Shown piece by piece: positions 1 through 8,252 of a stretch of 38,535 bases of DNA. Every line of letters starts with the position of its first letter. Within the stretch, counting starts at the first letter, position 1. A program made the position numbers and the translations under genes. Origin of the DNA: Verrucomicrobiales bacterium (GTDB lineage: Bacteria; Verrucomicrobiota; Verrucomicrobiia; Limisphaerales; JACDHS01); NCBI GenBank assembly GCA_028293445.1, contig JAQGOU010000107.1, positions 1 through 38,535 of the forward strand, written 5' to 3'. Under the pieces are notes generated by a model that was not told the origin of the DNA, did not search any database, and saw only the letters and a list, made by a program, of their open reading frames with translations.

Positions 1-1732
1 CATTGCTGTCCTCTCTGATCTGCTTTGTTTCGAGAGTTCCATCTTTAATATTGTAAGTGCCCTTGCCGACGCCGCCGTTGCAGAACGCAACGCTGGCACT
101 GGAAACGGTACCACCGACTTGATTGACGATGCTCGTTGCTCCTGCGGCATAGGGGATTGCGAGGATAGCATTACCCATGGTTATGGTGCTGTTATCGATA
201 TTAAGCTGCGCCGTGATCGGGTTCGCGCTGTCTCCCACCCGCAAAGTATTGGTCGAGCTTAAAGTGAAGCTCGCTCCGTTTGTCAGGATGAGTTGCGCGC
301 CTGCTCCGGTCGGGAGGGACCCGACGGAGTAATTGCCTTGCGAAGCGAAGATGCCGCCGTCGACAATATATTTACCTTCATCGATTTTAATCGCAGGAGT
401 CGCCGCGCTGGCCTGACCAATATTCATGGTTCCTTTTAGGTGCACAGTGCCGCCGCCGCTTAAGGTGTGGTCGCCGTTTACGCCCACCGTGTTGAGGTTG
501 GTCAACAGGACTTCACTCCCACTCGCCACGTTCCATGATTTGGGGAATGTGGTGCTCCAGGAGAGGTCTCCGCCAAAGGTGTTCGTTCCCGCGAGGTTCG
601 CGATCGATGTGGTGAGCGTCCATGGCAGTCCGGAAAGTGCAAACCCGCCATTGCTGAAAGTTACGGAGGGCGCGATCAAGTCCGCTATGTCGTTGACGTT
701 CACCTGGCGCGTCGTGCCATTGAAAATGAGCGAGTTGCCAGTGATCGGAGGAACTCCGCCCCAGTTGTCGCCCGTGCTCCAGTTGTCGTCGCCGCCGCCA
801 CCGTTCCAAACCGTTTGCGAAACCGAGGGCGCGGAAATTAAAGTGACCGCAAAGTTGTCGTAGGTTGCAACTGTATTGCCCGCAATGTCCCAGCTTATAA
901 AGCGACCGGGGCCATCGAGTCGCCATTTGTTCGCAACCTCGGCGCTGGCTTGAGTATCGTAGATCAAGTTCGTCGCCGAGGCTCCGATGATATACACTTC
1001 AATCCTCGAGTTATAGTTCGTGCCGCTTTCTGGTCCCGCGTCAGTGACATGAATTCGAAAGGTAACCTCTGTTCCAAATGCTCCAGCGACGCCACCCGTG
1101 ATGATGGGACTGTTGATGTTTGTTGGGCTTGGGAATCCGTGGGATAGCGAGTTAATGCGCTTCTGCACGGTATAATTTAAGTCTGCAGTCCCGATACGAT
1201 AGAGCTGTATGCCGAAATCCCAGTTATTCGCATCAATTTCCGCGGTGGCAAATCCAAGGGAAAAACGCGCGTTACCGTTAGCCGTAGGAGTATCGTTATC
1301 CATGGTGATTTGAATCTCATAGATCGACGGATTCGTCGGACTCGCGTTGGGGACACCCAGTGCAGGAGCAAAATCAAACGGCGCCGTTCCGTTCGCGGAA
1401 AGAGTGAAGCGCCCTGAGCTGCCTGACCCAGCAACCTTTAATCTATTCGTATTCGCCGTTAGACCGTTGCCGATGGTGAATGAGTTTGTTGATTTGGCGG
1501 TGCCGGTCTGAGTATAGAGATAGCGCAGGTTCGCGGCACTCGTCCCCGTGATACGGGTGAATGGAGGCGTCCCTTGCGGATTAATTCCTGAGTTTACCCC
1601 GTTGCCCAAGGCAAAGCCGGCGTTCACATTCGTGGCAGTATAGTTATCCCTGACGATTTCCACGCCTTGAAGGGCGATACCCGATATGGCCAGCACGAGG
1701 CTGAACAGCATTGTTAGTTTATTTGTTTTCAT
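1..1732 (-). CDS. Secreted autotransporter-associated beta-strand-repeat type protein, C-terminus truncated by window edge
   Basis: Manual minus-strand translation from ATG at 1732 (MKTNKLTMLFSLVLAISGIALQG...) gives a signal peptide followed by sequence closely resembling the N-terminal part of the 16223-23127 protein (NSLIFNGTTR, DGGIF/DGGTF, VGDSANP, QVGGTV, GTYxIKxGTL motifs). Absent from the ORF track because it has no stop inside the window. Confidence 0.85.
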   Translation of the reverse strand, partial: MKTNKLTMLFSLVLAISGIALQGVEIVRDNYTATNVNAGFALGNGVNSGINPQGTPPFTRITGTSAANLRYLYTQTGTAKSTNSFTIGNGLTANTNRLKVAGSGSSGRFTLSANGTAPFDFAPALGVPNASPTNPSIYEIQITMDNDTPTANGNARFSLGFATAEIDANNWDFGIQLYRIGTADLNYTVQKRINSLSHGFPSPTNINSPIITGGVAGAFGTEVTFRIHVTDAGPESGTNYNSRIEVYIIGASATNLIYDTQASAEVANKWRLDGPGRFISWDIAGNTVATYDNFAVTLISAPSVSQTVWNGGGGDDNWSTGDNWGGVPPITGNSLIFNGTTRQVNVNDIADLIAPSVTFSNGGFALSGLPWTLTTSIANLAGTNTFGGDLSWSTTFPKSWNVASGSEVLLTNLNTVGVNGDHTLSGGGTVHLKGTMNIGQASAATPAIKIDEGKYIVDGGIFASQGNYSVGSLPTGAGAQLILTNGASFTLSSTNTLRVGDSANPITAQLNIDNSTITMGNAILAIPYAAGATSIVNQVGGTVSSASVAFCNGGVGKGTYNIKDGTLETKQIREDSN

Positions 1733-1780
1733 GTGTTGCGCGCTTTCTCTCTTCCTTTTTTACAGTCTAAAAATTCAGTT

Positions 1781-3442
1781 TTATTTCGGCATCGTCTGCC
1801 ACCAGGTAATCAGTTGATCCGCCATTGAGTTGGCTAAAGTGCTCTGGCTGCCAACGACATTGGTCGTTTCAAATGGGTCAGTATTGAGGTCGTATAATTC
1901 GATGACGCTCTTGGTGTAATCCGTGAGCACTTTCCAATTGCCGATGCGCAACGCGAGGGGAGGGGCGTGATGATAATTTCCAACTCCCGGACCCGCATCG
2001 TTGATGAACCACCAATAGATCGGTTTCGTTCGCGTTTGGCTTTGACCGAGGATGGCGGCACTCATGTCTTCTCCATCGGGAATGTTATTCGCCGGCAAAC
2101 TGATTTGCGCGAGGGAGCAAACCGTCGGCAGGAAGTCCACACCACTGAGCACTGTGTTCGTGTTGATGGCTCCTTGCGGAATGTGATTGGGCCAACGGAC
2201 AATGAATGGCAATCGCGTTCCACCTTCGTAAAGACTTCCTTTGCGTCCGCGCAATCCACCATTGCGCGCTAAAGCAAATGCGGTCGTCCCATCTCCCGGT
2301 GCTCCGTTGTCGCTCGCGTAAATGACGATGGTATTCGTCGTCAGTTTCAAATTGTCCAGCGCCGTGAGAAAGCGGCCGATTTGCAAATCCAGATTCTCCA
2401 GCACCGCGTAAAACTTTTGTTCATTCACATCGGAAGTAACCGTCGAATATTTCGACCATGTCCCCGCCGCAGGTAGCCAAGCGGTGTGAACATCGTTGAA
2501 CCAGAGATTCACGTAACAGGGGTCGTTGGTATGCGCGGCGAGGAAAGCCACGGCGTCATTGACCTGGTTGGAAGCCGCCTCCGCTTTCGGCATCCACTCC
2601 AACACCCCTTGCTTCGCTTGCGCGCTGAGCGTCGACAATGCATCGCCGTTAAAAAGCACGCGGTTACCCAATCCTTCAAACGACACCACCGATTCATCAA
2701 ACCCGTAAGCCTGCGGCAACGGGGAGTCATCGACGTTTCGACCCGAATCCAAATGCCATTTCCCGAAGTGACCGGTTTTGTAGCCCGCCGCTTTAAAAGC
2801 GCGCCCGATGTTTGGCGCGAGCGGGTCCGCAAAGTCCGCCATGTTCCGCGAGCGGTTAACGCTTTTGTTGTCGAGGTAAGAGGTCACGCGCCAGCGCCCG
2901 GGATAAGAGCCAGTGAGCAACCCGGTCCGTGAAGGTGAGCAAATCGGTGAAGCCGCATGATATTGCGTAAACCGAATTCCCTGTGACGCCAGGCGATCAA
3001 TATTGGTCGTGGTGACGACGGGCGTTCCGCTCGTGCGATAACAGCTCGTGTCCGCATAGCCCATATCATCAATGAGGATGAAGACCACGTTCGGCTTGTT
3101 CGTTTGCGCCGCGCTCGCGACATGAACGAACAACGAAAGCGCGCAAATCAAAACAGTCCCGAGAATCCCAACGGGATTCCGTCCCAGAGCCCAGGGTTGG
3201 CAAAGCCTACCCTGGGATAAACGCACAAGGAATTCATCAACCACAACGTGGTTGCGTCCACCCCGTTCCTCAGTTCGTGACGCAACCCCTTCAGGGTTGA
3301 TTGAAATTGATCGCTTGACCCAGGGTAGCTCGTTCCTCGCAACCCTGGGCTTTGGGGCGCAATCCCGTTGGGATTGAAGAGAGAGCGCCCGATGCAGTCC
3401 GGTCCTCGCGCTTGCCAAATATGTTAAAAATCTTTTCATCAA
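1781..3442 (-). CDS. Type I (formylglycine-dependent) sulfatase, secreted
   Basis: KPNVVFILIDDMGYAD N-terminal metal-binding motif and C-S-P-S-R (PICSPSRTGLLTG) sulfatase signature; GHFGKWHL motif. N-terminal ~95 aa contains an inserted repeat. Confidence 0.93.
   Translation of the reverse strand: MMKRFLTYLASARTGLHRALSLQSQRDCAPKPRVARNELPWVKRSISINPEGVASRTEERGGRNHVVVDEFLVRLSQGRLCQPWALGRNPVGILGTVLICALSLFVHVASAAQTNKPNVVFILIDDMGYADTSCYRTSGTPVVTTTNIDRLASQGIRFTQYHAASPICSPSRTGLLTGSYPGRWRVTSYLDNKSVNRSRNMADFADPLAPNIGRAFKAAGYKTGHFGKWHLDSGRNVDDSPLPQAYGFDESVVSFEGLGNRVLFNGDALSTLSAQAKQGVLEWMPKAEAASNQVNDAVAFLAAHTNDPCYVNLWFNDVHTAWLPAAGTWSKYSTVTSDVNEQKFYAVLENLDLQIGRFLTALDNLKLTTNTIVIYASDNGAPGDGTTAFALARNGGLRGRKGSLYEGGTRLPFIVRWPNHIPQGAINTNTVLSGVDFLPTVCSLAQISLPANNIPDGEDMSAAILGQSQTRTKPIYWWFINDAGPGVGNYHHAPPLALRIGNWKVLTDYTKSVIELYDLNTDPFETTNVVGSQSTLANSMADQLITWWQTMPK
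3164..3375. repeat. Multi-hairpin inverted-repeat element (six palindromes)
   Basis: Palindromes read directly: 3164-3178 AATCCCAACGGGATT; 3190-3216 CCCAGGG..CCCTGGG; 3238-3254 CAACCACAACGTGGTTG; 3283-3299 CAACCCCTTCAGGGTTG; 3319-3349 CCCAGGG..CCCTGGG; 3361-3375 AATCCCGTTGGGATT. The outer ~53-57 nt of each side are imperfect inverted copies of one another. Confidence 0.88.
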
Positions 3443-3443
3443 C

Positions 3444-5690
3444 TCACGGTGTCAGGCTGAACGTTGCAGATTCCGCCGCGACCAGGTCGTTGCCCGCGGG
3501 CAACGCCACTCGAAAACCAAAATGACCCATCGCAAAACGCGGCGGCGCATCCGCTCGGTTCGCCACGCGACTCTTCCACGCGATATCCACGCCACTGCCG
3601 CCGCGATAAACTCGATCGCCGCCCCACGATGCTGAGGACGGTCCGCGGGTGTTGTCACTCGAAGAGCGCGCGTCGGAATACCAGGCGTCGCCGTAAAGAT
3701 CCCAACACCATTCCCAGGTGTTTCCGGCCATGTCGTAAACTCCGTAGCCACTCGGACGGAAACTGCCGGTCGGCAAAACATTGGGATACGCGAGCGCCTG
3801 CGGATGAGGTCCCGGCGCGTTGTTCACGTCGAAGCTTTCGAACGAAGTGCTCCAATAATTTGCTTCCACTTGCGTAATCGTATCGCCGAAAGGAAAGCGT
3901 TTTCCTACCAACCCGCCGCGTGCCGCTTTCTCCCATTCTGCTTCCGTTGGTAAGCGATAGCCCGCGCCGTTCCAGCGCACATTGGCTTCCTTCAAATTGA
4001 CCTGGCCCGTCCGGTAGACGCTGGTCCATGCCTTGTCGACGAAGTAAGCGGGAGGGAAACTTTCTTTCTCCGAACGCGCGTTGCACCATTTCACGGCGTC
4101 GTGCCAACTCACTTGTTGGATGGGTAAATTAGCGGCTGCCGCGACGCCTGCATTATCAAAGGTGTAGCCGTGGTTGGTCGCCCATTGGGTAACATCGTCC
4201 CAGAGCGCCTTCGTGACTTCATGACGTCCGAGGTAAAATGCGCTGACGTTAACGGTGTGCGTCGGCAATTCGCAGGAGAGCCCTTCGCCTTTGCTGTCGC
4301 CCATGCTGAATGCGCCCGCTGGAATCAACGCCAGATCTGGTCCAATGAGAGATCGATCAGCCACAATTTTGATTCGCACCGTCGCGGCCGCGAGCACCGA
4401 CCAGTCAGCTCCGGCATCCCAGACAATGTGCAGGCCCGTGCCGGGATTCACTCCATCACCCACATCACCGCTGAAGCTCGCCGCCGCTGCGTGGTAGGTT
4501 TGGCCTCCGTCCGTGGAAATTAAAACAGAGATGGAAGCAGCGCCTCCGTACACATCCGACAAGTTGAAATAAATATCCACGAGGCTCGTTCCTGTCCGCG
4601 GCACGGCGATCACGTTCGTCAAGGCCAGTCCGGAATGCGCCAGTTGCGCGACGGCAAAATAGTTCGCTGCCGTGCGATTGATCGTGGCGGTCACGGCCGT
4701 GCTGGTGGTCGCGGCGGTTAAGTTCGCGGCGAGCAACCACGCCGGTGAACCGAGTTCCGTCGATCGCAGCACAGAATAATTCGTTCCGGGCAGACTATTC
4801 CACGCCAGTTGCAAGCCGCTCGGCGGAACAAGCTGCTGCGAAGTAATCTTAAATGGATGATTGGTGAGAACAGGGGGCGCGGGCGGGGGCGATACCGTCA
4901 GCGAGAAGGCGTCGTAAGTGACGGGGCCGGCGCCGCCCGCCGTATCGAACAGAACGAGTCGTGCGGCTGAACCTTCAAAACGAAAATCATTCGTCGCACT
5001 GGTAAAGAGGAGTGAATTGTTGACGAACACTTCGTAACGCGAATTGAAATTTCCCGCGCCCGACTCCGCGCCCGCGTCGGTGATGCGCAGCCGCAAATCA
5101 ATTTCGTCACCCGCGGCGTCGATCAGGGTGGCGATAATGTTATTGTAATCGGCGCCACTTGGATTCGAGCCGCCATCGACGCGGCGATAGATATAGAGAT
5201 TGGCATTACTGTTCACCAGTTGGATGCCGAGGTCCCAGTCTTGAATGCCACCATCAACGGGTGCCAGGCCGAAGGAGGTCCGCTCGGTCCCCGGACTTTT
5301 ATTGGCAATCTTCACCGCCAATTCGTAAATGACCGGATCGGTTGGAGTCGCCTCGCTGGTCCCGAGGGCGGGTTGTAAATCGAATGGATTGGAGCCATCG
5401 GACGTGAAGGTGAAACGTCCCGCCCCGCCCGTCGCGGTCACGTTGATTTTGTTACTGAGAATAGAATAGCTGGAAGGCGACCTGGTCGTGGCGGTTTGCA
5501 GATAACTCACCCCGGACGCCGCCGTCCCGCCGAGGCGCGTGCTGACCTGATAATTGACACCCGTATTCACGTTAAAACCAGACCCTGAAGAACTGCCTCC
5601 CGTCACATCACAGGAGTCAGAAAGTACAACCTGCCCGAAAAGCGACACCGAGCGAAGCGCCAGGAGCGTGATGAGAAGGAAATATTTCAG
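3444..5690 (-). CDS. Secreted protein with N-terminal lectin-like module and C-terminal SUMF1/FGE-sulfatase-fold domain
   Basis: IPAGAFSMGD..HTVNVSAFYLGRHEVT..GYRLPTEAEWEKAARGG..YDMAGNTWEWCWD..RGGS..FGFRVA are SUMF1-family motifs. ORF track starts at GTG 5648; extending to CTG 5690 recovers a signal peptide (xKYFLLITLLALRSVSLFGQ). Confidence 0.88.
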   Translation of the reverse strand: MKYFLLITLLALRSVSLFGQVVLSDSCDVTGGSSSGSGFNVNTGVNYQVSTRLGGTAASGVSYLQTATTRSPSSYSILSNKINVTATGGAGRFTFTSDGSNPFDLQPALGTSEATPTDPVIYELAVKIANKSPGTERTSFGLAPVDGGIQDWDLGIQLVNSNANLYIYRRVDGGSNPSGADYNNIIATLIDAAGDEIDLRLRITDAGAESGAGNFNSRYEVFVNNSLLFTSATNDFRFEGSAARLVLFDTAGGAGPVTYDAFSLTVSPPPAPPVLTNHPFKITSQQLVPPSGLQLAWNSLPGTNYSVLRSTELGSPAWLLAANLTAATTSTAVTATINRTAANYFAVAQLAHSGLALTNVIAVPRTGTSLVDIYFNLSDVYGGAASISVLISTDGGQTYHAAAASFSGDVGDGVNPGTGLHIVWDAGADWSVLAAATVRIKIVADRSLIGPDLALIPAGAFSMGDSKGEGLSCELPTHTVNVSAFYLGRHEVTKALWDDVTQWATNHGYTFDNAGVAAAANLPIQQVSWHDAVKWCNARSEKESFPPAYFVDKAWTSVYRTGQVNLKEANVRWNGAGYRLPTEAEWEKAARGGLVGKRFPFGDTITQVEANYWSTSFESFDVNNAPGPHPQALAYPNVLPTGSFRPSGYGVYDMAGNTWEWCWDLYGDAWYSDARSSSDNTRGPSSASWGGDRVYRGGSGVDIAWKSRVANRADAPPRFAMGHFGFRVALPAGNDLVAAESATFSLTP

Positions 5691-5718
5691 GATGATCTAT
5701 TTTAGCCCCCGCCAGAAC

Positions 5719-5747
5719 GCGAAAGGAATACCCGCAAATTAGGGTGT
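5719..5747 (-). promoter_or_regulatory. Conserved upstream element, copy A
   Basis: GCGAAAGGAATACCCGCAAATTAGGGTGT; near-identical to 23262-23292 (one substitution and a 2-nt indel). Lies 29 nt upstream of the inferred start of the SUMF1 gene. Confidence 0.65.
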
Positions 5748-5771
5748 TTCGATTTATGGCCAACCGCCAAC

Positions 5772-5820
5772 CGTCTATCGTCTATCGTCTATCGTCTATC
5801 GTCTATCGTCTATCGTCTAT
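5772..5820. repeat. Heptanucleotide microsatellite, 7 perfect copies of CGTCTAT
   Basis: 49 nt counted as 7 x 7 with no mismatch. Confidence 0.97.
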
Positions 5821-5901
5821 GTGAGCGCAGCGAGCTCAGCGATTGGCCGACAGGTTTGGCTATTGGCAATGTGAGCGTTAGCGAGCCCGATCCGTGATCG
5901 A

Positions 5902-6188
5902 CGATTGCAGAAGAAAAATTCCGACGTTGGATCCGCGAACCACGATTGCAGAAGAAAAACTCCGACAAGGTTCCAACGAGGGTCGATTGCAGAAGAAAAT
6001 TTCCGACGTTGGATCCACGAACGGCGATTGCGGAAGAAAAACTCCGACGTTGGATCCATGAACGACGATTGCGGAAGAAAAATTCCGACGTTGGATCCAC
6101 GAACGACGATTGCAGAAGAAAAATTCCGACGTTGGATCCAAAAACCACGATTGCGGAAGAATAACTCCGACTAAATTGCGAAAAACCA
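5902..6188. repeat. Tandem repeat array, 7 units of exactly 41 bp plus partial eighth
   Basis: Unit CGATTGCRGAAGAAAAAYTCCGACGTTGGATCCACGAACGA starting at 5902, 5943, 5984, 6025, 6066, 6107, 6148; degenerate continuation at 6189. Confidence 0.96.
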
Positions 6189-6331
6189 CGATTTCGGAGG
6201 GAAAACCAGCTCAAATCTTCCCTGAAGTCCTTTTTCGGAGTGATTTTGCCTGCTTTGGGAGTTCAGACGAGGAATTGAACCTTCGGGATGAGTGCTTGCC
6301 GAAATAAAGGCCGTTGGGAAAGATCGAAGGC

Positions 6332-6673
6332 ATGTCTAACAGCAAAATGGCTCCGGTTCCGGGTGCGAACGAGGTGCAATGGGATCAAAACGAGATTTAT
6401 TTAATGCTCAGCGATCCGATGCGGCGCGGAATGCTTTTGTCCATGGCCCGAAAGGGTCCAAATACGGCGACGGTTCTGGCTGGCGGAGGAGTAAAGCGCA
6501 CCGATTCCGCATTGAAACATTTAGTTTGCCTGCGAGCGGCTGGTTTGGTGATTACCAAGCCGAACCCGAATGACGGTCGCCGACTGCTTTACGCCCTCTC
6601 ACCCGCCGTGTCGGTCACCCTGACCGAAACCGGTGCCGTCATCGACTTCGTCTTCTGCGTCGTGCGGTTGTAG
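6332..6673 (+). CDS. Small winged-helix (ArsR/MarR-like) DNA-binding protein
   Basis: QNEIYLMLSDPMRRGMLLSMARKGPNTATVLAG...KHLVCLRAAGLVITKPNPNDGRRLLYALSP matches a wHTH pattern; ATG at 6332 preferred over TTG at 6314. Confidence 0.65.
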   Translation: MSNSKMAPVPGANEVQWDQNEIYLMLSDPMRRGMLLSMARKGPNTATVLAGGGVKRTDSALKHLVCLRAAGLVITKPNPNDGRRLLYALSPAVSVTLTETGAVIDFVFCVVRL

Positions 6674-6784
6674 AAGGGACCCGAGCCACCTCGACAAAGC
6701 AAAAGTGCCGGCTTAAGGTCAACACCTAAACCGTGATAACCAACGGTTCTGTTGCGCAATATAAATGTTAGGAACTGACAGTTC

Positions 6785-7129
6785 ATGCTTCATCCCCTTG
6801 CTAAAAAGTATCTCATCAAGTTCCTGTTTTTCTTTTGGTTTGTCGTCACGTCACCTCCGCTTTTGCTGCTTATTTGGCTTCGTCAGTCCTACCCAACCGT
6901 CGCACCAGCAATTTCATGGATTGCAATTCCCTTAGCCTTGGCTTGGCTATACGGAAGTTGGTGGCTTGCTTTGACGACCGCTCATCACATGGTCAACGAA
7001 AATCGGATGTTCCTCACCGCTGTTAAGTATACTTTTTGCGATCTAAGGTTTCGGTTGGCCTTTTTGCCGTTACTCGGTTGGTTGTTTACGCCGGACAGGG
7101 AGAACAAGCATGACGATGACGATGTCTAA
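6785..7129 (+). CDS. Small hypothetical membrane protein (possible integron cassette ORF)
   Basis: 114 aa with two hydrophobic segments; stop codon TAA overlaps the attC-like GTCTAAC box. Confidence 0.65.
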   Translation: MLHPLAKKYLIKFLFFFWFVVTSPPLLLLIWLRQSYPTVAPAISWIAIPLALAWLYGSWWLALTTAHHMVNENRMFLTAVKYTFCDLRFRLAFLPLLGWLFTPDRENKHDDDDV

Positions 7130-7185
7130 CCAACCAGATCTGTTTACCACTCGCGCGGGCTCGCTGATCCGAAGTACCGTTAGGC
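7124..7185 (+). other. attC-like site
   Basis: R''-like GTCTAAC at 7124-7130 and R'-like GTTAGGC at 7179-7185, matching RYYYAAC / GTTRRRY; 62 bp long. Inner pairing is weak. Confidence 0.5.
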
Positions 7186-7206
7186 GGCACTAAGCATCTT
7201 GACAAC

Positions 7207-7497
7207 ATGAAGCCAAACGAAATCGCCATCATCGGCATCCGGCTCGTGGGTGTCGCCTCGATTGCCTTCGGCGTGATTTTGGCATTGAGCAGCGCAGTGA
7301 TGCACGGACTGTTCCAGCTTCCAATGGCGGATACTTTCACTTCAGACCTCCATCTCCACGACACCTACTACGTCATTTCTCAGGTTCACTACGACTTGCT
7401 CGTTCCGAGTGGAGCCGGCATCGTGGTCGGAGTGTTGCTGCTTGTAATGAGTCGCCGACTTGCCCGGTTGCTTGTGCGCGGCTTAGACGTTTCGTGA
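7207..7497 (+). CDS. Small hypothetical membrane protein (possible integron cassette ORF)
   Basis: 96 aa with two hydrophobic segments, starts 21 bp after the upstream GTTAGGC box. Confidence 0.65.
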   Translation: MKPNEIAIIGIRLVGVASIAFGVILALSSAVMHGLFQLPMADTFTSDLHLHDTYYVISQVHYDLLVPSGAGIVVGVLLLVMSRRLARLLVRGLDVS

Positions 7498-7575
7498 GAG
7501 AGGACAGCGCTGCAGCCCTTCGTCCATTCTGGTTGCGTGTCCCGTGGGCTGGGTCGCTGAGTTCACCCGTTAAAC
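7481..7575 (+). other. attC-like site
   Basis: GTTAAAC (GTTRRRY) at 7569-7575; inner inverted repeat CAGCG-ctg-CAGCCC (7505-7518) pairing with GGGCTG-ggt-CGCTG (7546-7559). R'' degenerate (GCTTAGAC at 7481). Confidence 0.5.
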
Positions 7576-7646
7576 GACATCAAGCGTGAGGATTGCCAGA
7601 TTGCTTGGTCTGATCTTAGTAGAATGGCGAACATCAAAACAGAAAG

Positions 7647-7865
7647 ATGACTATGAAGAAGACCGTATCCACAGTTCTTTGGACGATCGCATCTCAGATT
7701 GTCGGCCTTGTGATATTCTTTGTTTACATCACCGATCCGCTCCGAACGCACGCTAGTCTCGTTAGTCGCCTATTCGTTATCGGATTACCTCTGCTTGTGT
7801 TGCTACTCGGCGTTCGGGGGTTATTGCCAGGCACGGGCCGCAGCAAAGATGTAGCGCACGCATGA
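7647..7865 (+). CDS. Small hypothetical membrane protein (possible integron cassette ORF)
   Basis: 72 aa, two predicted hydrophobic helices. Confidence 0.6.
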   Translation: MTMKKTVSTVLWTIASQIVGLVIFFVYITDPLRTHASLVSRLFVIGLPLLVLLLGVRGLLPGTGRSKDVAHA

Positions 7866-7872
7866 CATTGTG

Positions 7873-7965
7873 GCTTAACCATGTCCCTGACTCTAACAGC
7901 CGATTGCGTCTTTCATTCCGCTTCGCGGTTCACATCTGGGCCGGTTGTGGCTCAGGTCGTTAGCT
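7873..7965 (+). other. attC-like site
   Basis: GCTTAAC at 7873-7879 and/or CTCTAAC at 7891-7897; GTTAGC at 7959-7964; AGCC/GGCT inner pairing and CCGCTTCGCGG hairpin at 7919-7927. Confidence 0.4.
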
Positions 7966-8046
7966 GGTTTCATCCATATCGTCGCCGAACGTCGCGCGTG
8001 ACGAATAGACCTGAGCATGGTCGAATCAAATAGAAGAAGGAAAACA

Positions 8047-8241
8047 ATGAAACGAATCTCCATATTCATCGGGGTTGTGGCTGCCTTGATTGGCGTCACC
8101 GTCATCCTCCCGGCTCTTGCCAACTACGGACGTACAGGCCCGATGGCGAACGACGCACTGAAGTTTCTTCTGCTGGGAAGTCTCGTGAGCATAGCTGGTG
8201 GCAGCGCGATATTCCACGGAGTCCGGAAGCGCAAGGCTTGA
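8047..8241 (+). CDS. Small hypothetical membrane protein (possible integron cassette ORF)
   Basis: MKRISIFIGVVAALIGVTVILPALANYGRTG...; two hydrophobic segments; ATG 8047 preferred to the 8017 start. Confidence 0.6.
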   Translation: MKRISIFIGVVAALIGVTVILPALANYGRTGPMANDALKFLLLGSLVSIAGGSAIFHGVRKRKA

Positions 8242-8252
8242 AGCTACGGCGG

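Noticed and set aside
3444-4400. Diversity-generating retroelement target (SUMF1/C-type-lectin fold is a common DGR target)
   Set aside because: No reverse transcriptase, template repeat, or near-identical adenine-substituted copy found in the window.
5902-6188. Array 1 (and arrays 2 and 3) as CRISPR arrays
   Set aside because: The whole 41/42-bp period is conserved; there are no unique spacers between short constant repeats and no cas genes in the window.
5810-6214. Several overlapping ORFs on both strands across array 1
   Set aside because: Open frames arise from a stop-free repeat unit; no start/RBS or homology support for any one frame.
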